Source of the DNA: an uncultured Acidimicrobiaceae bacterium
Lineage (GTDB): Bacteria > Actinomycetota > Acidimicrobiia > Acidimicrobiales > RAAP-2
Reading direction: 5' to 3'
Assembly (NCBI GenBank): GCA_937894805.1
Contig: CALAYR010000128.1
Location: forward strand, 1 to 20,291
Length of the DNA stretch: 20,291 nt
Shown: positions 14,866 through 20,291 of the stretch, piece by piece
Layout of the letters: each line of letters starts with the position of its first letter
Position numbering within the stretch: position 1 is the stretch's first letter
Notes under the pieces: model-generated
What the model was told of the DNA's origin: nothing
Databases searched by the model: none
What the model saw: only the letters and a program-made list of their open reading frames with translations
Made by a program: the position numbers and the translations under genes

Positions 14866-16563
14866 TTAGGCCGGAACTACCGCGCAGCTACAGCCCGCGT
14901 GTAGCGGGGGGTGAGGCTGTCCACTAGGGAAGTTTTGACCGGCGAGATGCATACCGGAGCTGGCATCCAGCTTGCAGGCATCACACGGGTCGTCGCTCGG
15001 TGAGATAACCATGCGAACCTGAGTACCTTCACACGCGGCGATGACACCAACGTTGAAGGCACGGCGGGCAATGTCACCACAGAGGCGCTCAACACGCGCA
15101 CCGCGCCACTCTTTATAGGCCGCATTGGCCCGCTCTGAGCCATCATCATTGCCATCGGCCTGTACGCGCTTGCGTAGGGCCAGCGCCAGCGTGATGCCAA
15201 GATCTGTCGCACATTCGTCGACCGCACCGAAACCAGCCAAATCACCAGAGACTCCGGCCACGCTGGCAGAGAAGTCCACACCGGCCCTCGCGGCGGCGCG
15301 AATCGACTCGGTGGCCGCAGCCACGTATCGACTGCGCTGCTCGCTCTCGTCGCCCATTTGATCGGTAATCATGCCGTGTACGCCACGCAGGCGATCAATC
15401 ATGATGTTCTGATCATCCTGAAGCGCCCGCTTGACGTGGCGCACCAGTTCGCTGAGGTGCGGGGCGAGAGCGGCCTCGCGCTGGAGAAAGAGTTCGTCGT
15501 CGGGAGTTACCGGCGTCGTAGCGACCTTGGGTGCGCGCTTGGCTGGTGCCGGCTCACTGCCCTTTTCTTCGTGTGTTGAGGCCCGGAGACGGGCGAAAAT
15601 CTCACCAACGACATCGCTGGAAGGTGCCACGTCAACATCGGGGACGAGCGTGGGGGTATTGGCGCGCGCCTTAACGGCACCCTTATCTACCGCGGGAATA
15701 CGCGATGGCGCGCTCGGGGTGGCCGTGGCCAAGTCCTCCGGAGTGACAGCCGGCGCCTCGGGCACGGGACGCAACGGCACATCTTTGAGCAGTTCTTCTT
15801 CCGTTGGCTCGGGACCGGTGGGGCGATGACGGAGCGCTTCGATGGCCGCGGCCCGCGCACCTTCGTCGGAGCTCATGAGTCCACCAAGCACTTGATCGAC
15901 TGACTCTCGCACGGAGCTCACCGAGGCAGTGAGTACGTCACGGGCAGCACGAAGCTGTTCGATTTGAACATTTAAGGCCTTGCGCTTCACCATAAGGTCG
16001 TTCAGAATTTGACGACGAGCTTCGTTGGCTTGCTCGATAACGGCTCGGCCTTGCTCGCGCGATCGATCAATAATGGCCTCACCATTAATACGGGCTGAAT
16101 CTTCGAGGCGTTGTGCCGCGGCGCGTGCCTCTTCATCTTTTTGCTGAGACTGCACCTCAGCCTCGTTCATGATGCTGAGCGCACGCGCCTGCGCTTCGAC
16201 GATGAAGTTCGTCGCACGTTCTTGGGCCTGCGTGAAAATCTGCGTTGAACGCTCCTGGCCCTCGGCCGTTACGCGGCTCGCCTCATCATGGGCCGCTCGC
16301 AAGATGGCGGCCGACTGTGATCCCAACGCGGCGGCGAGCTGGGCTTCATCGAGCACGGGGTTTTCGGCGCGGTGAAGGGCATCGGCCAACTTCGACTGGA
16401 CGTCTTGGAGCCGCTTCTCCAGCAAGCCGACCTCGCGGCCAATACCTTCGAGGAAACTACGAACTTCATCAGGGTCAAAACCCTTGCGAACCATTCGAAA
16501 GTTGGCGTTGGTCACGTCAATACCCGAGTGACGGTTCGGCGACAGTGTGCGGCGATCGTCCAT
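14866..16563 (-). CDS. DivIVA-domain coiled-coil protein with phage-head-like C-terminal Cys/His motif
   Basis: This 565-aa protein starts with a DivIVA-type membrane and pole-targeting segment (about 15-60: FRMVRKGFDPDEVRSFLEGI). A long Ala/Glu/Arg coiled coil to about 225 and a Pro-rich linker to about 350 follow. A second helical region runs to about 510. Its end is unlike DivIVA: AAYKEWRGARVERL, then RMVISPSDDPCDAC with Cys527 and Cys530, PHPPLHAGCSC with His551, His555, Cys558 and Cys560, and VVPA. That pattern resembles the C-terminus of phage Mu F/SPP1 gp7-like minor head proteins and may bind zinc. DivIVA proteins organise polar growth or division; the tail's role is unknown. A TAGGCT box 9 nt upstream and GGAG support the ATG at 16563. 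Confidence 0.85.
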   Translation of the reverse strand: MDDRRTLSPNRHSGIDVTNANFRMVRKGFDPDEVRSFLEGIGREVGLLEKRLQDVQSKLADALHRAENPVLDEAQLAAALGSQSAAILRAAHDEASRVTAEGQERSTQIFTQAQERATNFIVEAQARALSIMNEAEVQSQQKDEEARAAAQRLEDSARINGEAIIDRSREQGRAVIEQANEARRQILNDLMVKRKALNVQIEQLRAARDVLTASVSSVRESVDQVLGGLMSSDEGARAAAIEALRHRPTGPEPTEEELLKDVPLRPVPEAPAVTPEDLATATPSAPSRIPAVDKGAVKARANTPTLVPDVDVAPSSDVVGEIFARLRASTHEEKGSEPAPAKRAPKVATTPVTPDDELFLQREAALAPHLSELVRHVKRALQDDQNIMIDRLRGVHGMITDQMGDESEQRSRYVAAATESIRAAARAGVDFSASVAGVSGDLAGFGAVDECATDLGITLALALRKRVQADGNDDGSERANAAYKEWRGARVERLCGDIARRAFNVGVIAACEGTQVRMVISPSDDPCDACKLDASSGMHLAGQNFPSGQPHPPLHAGCSCAVVPA

Positions 16564-16572
16564 AACGGCTCC

Positions 16573-16578
16573 AGCCTA
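16573..16578 (-). promoter_or_regulatory. Probable -10 box for the DivIVA-like gene
   Basis: Minus-strand TAGGCT ends 9 nt before the ATG at 16563, implying a leader of only two or three bases. A GGAG lies 5 nt from the ATG, so ribosome-binding-site use on longer readthrough transcripts is also possible. Confidence 0.4.
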
Positions 16579-16590
16579 GAGTTTGCCGGC

Positions 16591-17712
16591 CTAGAAATTT
16601 GGTTTCGTATAAGGAATGGGTGCGTCTCCGCCCATCTGCCGCAACTTGGCCAGCACCCGGGATAGGCGGTAGGCCCCAACGATCGTCAGTCTTCCGTTGG
16701 CGGCCCGACGAGCCTCCGTTGCTTGATTAACGGGCACCACAAAAATCGTTGCCCCGGCGGTGATGGCCGCTTCAGTCTTTTGAGCGATGCCGCCAATGTC
16801 ACCCACCACGCCGTTCAGCGCTATTTCACCGGTCACCGCCACCTTGCGTCCACCACTCAGACTGCCGGAACTCATCTGGTCAATCAGGGCCAAAGTCATC
16901 GCCAGTCCGGCCGAGGGCCCCCCGATGTAATTCGTGTCAATCGTGACCTTGGCCGGGAAGTTGTAGGTCACCGCGTCGCTCAGGGCCAGGCCGATCCACG
17001 ATTTGGCCACCGTGTGGATGCCCGCACACTCTGATACACCGAGACTCTTGGGCGGTTTCGACGTGGTTACCTTCACTGTTTTCGCTGCCTGGTAGCTAAA
17101 GACTCCGGCCCCTGAAATTTTGGCGTGCTCAACACTGGCGCTGATGGTGGACCCAGGTCGCAAGTCGTGCAGCACCCGAATGGCGGCACAACTATCTGTT
17201 GTTGCGACGCCGTTCAGCGAAACGATTCGGTCGGCAATCAGAATGCCGGCCCGCTTGCCAGGTCCGCCCTGAGTCGTGTCGTTCACGAGAGCCCCGTGAG
17301 CCTTGGCGGGAATCCGCCAACCGAGGGCCGTAAAGGCATTCAATTCGGCAGCATCCTTCGAACGCTCCATGTCCAGATAGCTCTGCCGATCAAAGTCGGC
17401 GAAGGAACTGCCCGTGGGCACGAGGGCCGAGAGCTCAACCATATTGTTCGCCCCACGCAACTCACCCCAGATGCGACTCAGTGCCGTCATCTGTTTCAAC
17501 GAGACATCAACCATCATGAAGCCGGATTTGGTGGCGTGAGGGTGCGAAGCCGTCGCGACGCCCGAAATTGAAATCATCGGTGCGAGTGGTTGAGCGTCAC
17601 CGGGCAAGATTGCGTACGTATTGACGTGAATCGAGTTGAGTAGCAACATCAGACCGGCGAGCACCGACGCCACCACCACGGTCCGTCGTTGCTTTAGCCA
17701 ATTCGTACGCAT
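16591..17712 (-). CDS. YlbL-like PDZ/Lon-type serine protease, membrane-anchored
   Basis: This 373-aa protein has a single N-terminal signal anchor (about 10-28, after LKQRR), an extracytoplasmic region, a PDZ domain near 128-200 (GPGKRAGILIADRIVSLNGV) and a Lon (S16) protease domain. The Ser-Lys dyad is visible as Ser267 in GGPSAGL and Lys312 in GGIAQKTEAA. The family includes Bacillus YlbL and streptococcal SepM, which cleave extracytoplasmic proteins or signal peptides; the target here is unknown. The ATG at 17712 is preceded by AAGGA at 7-nt spacing, so the longer in-frame start at 17841 is rejected. A TATTCT -10 candidate lies at 17745-17740. It heads the minus-strand group YlbL, DivIVA-like, UPF0182. 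Confidence 0.92.
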   Translation of the reverse strand: MRTNWLKQRRTVVVASVLAGLMLLLNSIHVNTYAILPGDAQPLAPMISISGVATASHPHATKSGFMMVDVSLKQMTALSRIWGELRGANNMVELSALVPTGSSFADFDRQSYLDMERSKDAAELNAFTALGWRIPAKAHGALVNDTTQGGPGKRAGILIADRIVSLNGVATTDSCAAIRVLHDLRPGSTISASVEHAKISGAGVFSYQAAKTVKVTTSKPPKSLGVSECAGIHTVAKSWIGLALSDAVTYNFPAKVTIDTNYIGGPSAGLAMTLALIDQMSSGSLSGGRKVAVTGEIALNGVVGDIGGIAQKTEAAITAGATIFVVPVNQATEARRAANGRLTIVGAYRLSRVLAKLRQMGGDAPIPYTKPNF

Positions 17713-17750
17713 AACCGTCCTTGGTGGGCACTGCAGGTGAGAATAGAACC

Positions 17751-18383
17751 ATGCCACACGATGACGCCACGCTACCGGAGTCGTTCGCCGAAGAACTAGT
17801 CCGAGCCGGTTTTGACGGCAACGAACAGTCGCGAGCCACACTCATCGCCGCGCTTCACCACGAACTCCCCCGCGCGCGGTCGCTGGCCATTCGTGGTCTA
17901 GCCCGGCACCAGTGTGTCGATACCACCATGTTGCTATCCCTATTGCGTGACGCAAATTCCAACGTGCTCCGTGACACCTTGGAGGTCGTGGCAAAACTGG
18001 ATGCGGTCGATGGCGAAATTACCGAGGCGCTCAATACTCTTCTCAGTCACGAAGATCCGCTCGTCGTGGAGGCCACCATCTTTGCGAGCGGCGAACTTGG
18101 CCTTGCAGCGCTCATTGATACTCTCAACCGACTTACGGCCTCACACGAGGACGCGAGATGCCGCGAAGCCGGCGTGATTGCCCTCGGGCAGATCGGTAGC
18201 GACCAGGGTCGCGATGCAATTCTGGCGGCCCTGCAGGACAAGCCCACCGTCCGCCGGCGCGCCGTGGTAGCCCTGTCATCGTTTGAGGGATCAGATATCG
18301 AAACAGCGCTCGACGCGGCCGCCCAAGATCGTGACTGGCAGGTTCGCTCGGCCGTCGAGCAGCTTCGTCGAGATCCCGACTAG
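17751..18383 (+). CDS. HEAT-repeat (PBS lyase-like) protein
   Basis: This 210-aa soluble protein is built of alpha-helical repeats of about 30 residues: PRARSLAIRGLARH, SNVLRDTLEVVAKL, PLVVEATIFASGEL, ARCREAGVIALGQIG, PTVRRRAVVALSSF and WQVRSAVEQLRRD. The regular Arg-x-x-A-x-x-A-L spacing is typical of HEAT_2/PBS-lyase HEAT repeats, which act as protein-binding scaffolds. No catalytic residues are expected. The ATG at 17751 has GAGAAT 6 nt upstream, a weak leaderless -10, and only 38 bp separate it from the divergent YlbL-like gene; a GTG at 17721 is the alternative start. Its TAG and the MreB-like stop share the sequence CTAG. The partner is unknown. Confidence 0.88.
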   Translation: MPHDDATLPESFAEELVRAGFDGNEQSRATLIAALHHELPRARSLAIRGLARHQCVDTTMLLSLLRDANSNVLRDTLEVVAKLDAVDGEITEALNTLLSHEDPLVVEATIFASGELGLAALIDTLNRLTASHEDARCREAGVIALGQIGSDQGRDAILAALQDKPTVRRRAVVALSSFEGSDIETALDAAAQDRDWQVRSAVEQLRRDPD

Positions 18384-19384
18384 ACGTCGGTCGAACGCAA
18401 CGCGCGGTGCAGCGTGTGTAGTTCGTTGAGGCATCGCAAGAGCCCACGAATCACGACTAAGTCGGGTTGCACCACGCTCGTACAGGCCACCCCCACCTCG
18501 TGAGCGAGGAGCTCGGGGAAGTCGTGGAGTTGCGCTACACCGCCAACCACGTGGATTCCTCGAACGGAGACATCCTGCGAAAGATCCGGCGGTGCTTCAC
18601 CGAGACACTCCTTCACGCTGCGCACAATGGCTCGAATGTGATCGGCAATCGCACCGTCAACTACGTCCGCGGTGACTTCAACGCTGACGGGGAGACCGAC
18701 ATCGACGGTGCGCGCCGGCACCACCCGGATCTCACTGCGCCGTGAGCCCATGAGCGAACCCAATTCGTTCTTGAGCGACTCGGCGACCCGAGGAGAGACC
18801 ACGACGCCGTAGCGATGACGTAGTGCCGAGGCGATGGATTCATCCAGGTGGGCACCACCGATCCGAACCGACTTGGCCGTGACAATTCCCCCGAGAGAAA
18901 TCAGTGCCGTTTCACACGCTCCTCCGCCCAGCATGATGATTGGTGCCGCCACTGGTTCATCAACGTGGAGCCCCACTCCAATGGCTGCGGCAATTGGTGC
19001 TTCGATCAATGTGGCGTCAACGGCGCCGGCCTGCAGGGCCGCCTGCCGCAGAGCACGACGCTCGATCGACGTAGCGAAAGCCGGAACGCTCATCGTCGCG
19101 TGAATGCGACTCATTCGACTAAAGCCGGCGCGGTCAAAGAGCGCTCGAATCAGGCGAGCGGCAACGTCAAAATCAATGGTGGTCCCGTTGGCGAGAGGAC
19201 GAAAATTTACGACGTGTCTAGGATCGCGCCCAATCTTGCGCACTGCCGCATCGCCAATATCAACAATGTCGCCCGTGGTGGTATCGACGGCAACCACACT
19301 GGCTTCACGGAGAAAGACTGAGCCGTCGGCGGTTGCCAGACGCGTGGTGGTCGTTCCCACATCAATCGCTACGTCAACGGCCAC
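18380..19384 (-). CDS. MreB-like actin/Hsp70-superfamily protein with altered phosphate-2 motif
   Basis: This 334-aa protein follows the MreB plan. Phosphate-1 is AIDVGTTTTRLA at 6-17, the connect region is EAPIAAAIG at 128-136, a phosphate-2-like LGGGACETALISLGGIV starts at 152, RIGGAHLDESI matches the MreB RVGGDEMDEAI stretch, and the adenosine motif reads VVGGVAQL at 279-286. The aspartate that normally opens phosphate-2 (D-I/V-GGGT) is Met151 here, so ATP hydrolysis may be weak or absent. It could be an MreB paralogue used as a scaffold. MreB directs wall synthesis in rods. No mreC, mreD or rodA gene is adjacent. The GTG at 19384 follows TAACAT by 6 nt. Confidence 0.85.
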   Translation of the reverse strand: MAVDVAIDVGTTTTRLATADGSVFLREASVVAVDTTTGDIVDIGDAAVRKIGRDPRHVVNFRPLANGTTIDFDVAARLIRALFDRAGFSRMSRIHATMSVPAFATSIERRALRQAALQAGAVDATLIEAPIAAAIGVGLHVDEPVAAPIIMLGGGACETALISLGGIVTAKSVRIGGAHLDESIASALRHRYGVVVSPRVAESLKNELGSLMGSRRSEIRVVPARTVDVGLPVSVEVTADVVDGAIADHIRAIVRSVKECLGEAPPDLSQDVSVRGIHVVGGVAQLHDFPELLAHEVGVACTSVVQPDLVVIRGLLRCLNELHTLHRALRSTDV

Positions 19385-19390
19385 GTGCAG

Positions 19391-19396
19391 ATGTTA
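19391..19396 (-). promoter_or_regulatory. Leaderless -10 box for the MreB-like gene
   Basis: Minus-strand TAACAT ends 6 nt before the GTG at 19384, in the 56-bp divergent gap. Confidence 0.5.
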
Positions 19397-19426
19397 GGGC
19401 GACACCAAAATTCCTCGTCACAGTCC

Positions 19427-19432
19427 TAGCCT
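19427..19432 (+). promoter_or_regulatory. -10 box for the HtrA-like gene
   Basis: TAGCCT ends 8 nt before the GTG at 19441, at or within one or two bases of leaderless spacing. Confidence 0.4.
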
Positions 19433-19440
19433 TGCTACCT

Positions 19441-20291
19441 GTGAGCACCAATGACGTACCTCCCAACGGGAGAAAACGACGTCGGCTTCGCCTGCGCCGT
19501 GCCCGTGCGGTCGTGCCGCCCGTTGAGGGCCGCTCATACATTCACCCGTCTGAACTGCCCGGGGAGTTTGAGAAACTTCTCTCCAGCGTGCCAGCCCCGA
19601 AAAGTCGGCGCGTTAATGCAATCCTCCTGACGGTCGCCACCGTGCTCTTGCTCGTAGGTTCGCTATCCCTCTACTCCACCGAAACTTCGGTCAACGCCAC
19701 GCAGGCCATGGCTGAGCATGTGGCCCCTTCTCTGCAAGCCATTCCGCGCGTCGGACAAGATGCGGCCGCACGGTCCATCCAACTAACGACGGAACGAGAT
19801 GGTCGCCTGGTTTCGGGTGGCGCCATGATTGTTGGCAATGGCGACGTGGCGGTCACCACGTTGCCCATCACGCGCCATGACATCGTCACCGGTTCAACGC
19901 TTCAAACACCGCGGATGCCTGTTGCGTGGCTGGGATTTGATCGCCATCTGGGATTGACCTTTCTCCATCTTCCGCACTCGTTGCAAAAGACCGCCATTGC
20001 GGAGCACCACGCGGTGGAACCCGTGCTGGTCATCTCGCCTTACTTCACCTCATCCTCAAAGACACCGAGATTCGCCTACGCGACAACGACACTGAGTGAC
20101 CCGCGACGCACAACTAACGACGGAATCGTGAGCTATCTGACGGCCTCCTCGCCAGCAACGCGTCGCTCACCCTGGGCGTCTGGCACCACCTCGCCTTCGT
20201 GCGCGCGGGCGCCGCCCACTCACTCTTCCTCGACGGCGCGCTGCTGTGCGCCTGGAGCAGCGTGTACTCGTACAGCGGCGGCTTGCTCATG
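19441..20291 (+). CDS. Membrane-anchored HtrA/trypsin-like protein, likely inactive; 3' end lost
   Basis: The frame starts at GTG 19441 and stays open to the window end, but only about the first 230 residues look authentic. A basic cytoplasmic stretch (GRKRRRLRLRR) precedes one transmembrane helix at about 58-78 (VNAILLTVATVLLLVGSLSL). The extracytoplasmic part resembles the first half of an HtrA-type protease: GGAMIVGNGDVAVTTLPI aligns with the strand that normally ends in the catalytic His, and VAWLGFDRHLGLTFLHL with the strand carrying the Asp. Neither residue is present at its place, so this half appears non-catalytic; the Ser region is not reached. After about 20120-20145 the frame becomes Ser/Thr/Ala/Pro-rich, because a different sequence is joined there. 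A sensor or scaffold role is inference. Confidence 0.7.
   Translation, partial: MSTNDVPPNGRKRRRLRLRRARAVVPPVEGRSYIHPSELPGEFEKLLSSVPAPKSRRVNAILLTVATVLLLVGSLSLYSTETSVNATQAMAEHVAPSLQAIPRVGQDAAARSIQLTTERDGRLVSGGAMIVGNGDVAVTTLPITRHDIVTGSTLQTPRMPVAWLGFDRHLGLTFLHLPHSLQKTAIAEHHAVEPVLVISPYFTSSSKTPRFAYATTTLSDPRRTTNDGIVSYLTASSPATRRSPWASGTTSPSCARAPPTHSSSTARCCAPGAACTRTAAACS
20118..20291 (+). other. Foreign-looking LamG-like coding fragment at the window end
   Basis: In the frame that reads from 20118 and is open to the last base, the translation DGLLASNASLTLGVWHHLAF continues with VRAG, HSLFLDGALL and SVYSYSGG, the hallmark of a concanavalin A/LamG-type domain. An in-frame TAA at 20115-20117 closes this frame upstream, and the HtrA-like gene occupies a different frame. 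Codons here end almost only in G or C, unlike the genes before it. The most likely reading is a chimeric contig end, with the join between about 20120 and 20145. A genuine insertion is the alternative. Confidence 0.6.

Noticed and set aside
17713..17841. N-terminal extension of the YlbL-like protease to 17841
   Set aside because: The ATG at 17712 has AAGGA upstream and is followed directly by a normal signal anchor; the extension would run over the start of the HEAT-repeat gene.

Overview
The window looks like one contig end of an actinobacterial (Actinomycetota) genome, most likely an Acidimicrobiia-type lineage. Supporting signs are the moderately high GC coding style, a ValS of the actinobacterial/archaeal-like type, an F420-dependent luciferase-like oxidoreductase, the YlbL-like protease and UPF0182 gene neighbourhood, DivIVA-type polarity genes, frequent GTG starts and many leaderless genes. 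The class-level call is inference from gene content and was not computed.

Layout. 1-1772: 3' part of valS. 1769-3439 (-): membrane esterase fused to a DUF3293-like domain. 3466-5545 (+): F420 oxidoreductase, an SRPBCC protein coupled by an ATGA overlap, then a TetR regulator behind an AT-rich palindromic region. 5538-5999 (-): small membrane protein. 6059-8375 (+): an S51-peptidase-like protein with a CysRS-type C-terminal domain, then a methyltransferase and NadR-like P-loop protein pair. 8364-9050 (-) and 9140-9778 (+): a conserved hypothetical gene and a haem-oxygenase-like diiron oxidase, divergent around a strong 14-bp inverted repeat. 9848-9979: a 43-aa coiled-coil small ORF. 10063-11130: orphan DNA adenine methylase. 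11175-11251 (-): initiator tRNA-Met with its own promoter and terminator. 11401-11994: second TetR. 17712-11991 (-): YlbL-like protease, DivIVA-domain protein and UPF0182 membrane protein. 17751-18383: HEAT-repeat protein. 19384-18380 (-): MreB-like protein. 19441 to the end: HtrA-like membrane protein, interrupted near 20120-20145 by an unrelated GC-rich LamG-like piece that probably marks an assembly chimera.

Two features recur. First, eleven of the nineteen visible protein starts have a TANNNT hexamer 6-8 nt upstream of the start codon, the spacing expected for leaderless transcription. This decides several start sites, for example 6059 rather than 6029. Second, all five convergent protein-gene pairs overlap at their stop codons by 4, 8, 12, 4 and 4 bp. 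The genome is therefore very compact, and no intergenic stretch exceeds 300 bases.

No CRISPR array, prophage, transposase or complete restriction system is visible. The most interesting items are unusual domain fusions (DivIVA with a phage-head-like Cys/His tail, S51 with CysRS C-domain, esterase with DUF3293), the operator-like inverted repeat, and proteins with altered key residues: a P-loop lysine changed to threonine, an MreB-like protein without the phosphate-2 aspartate, and an HtrA-like protein without its triad.
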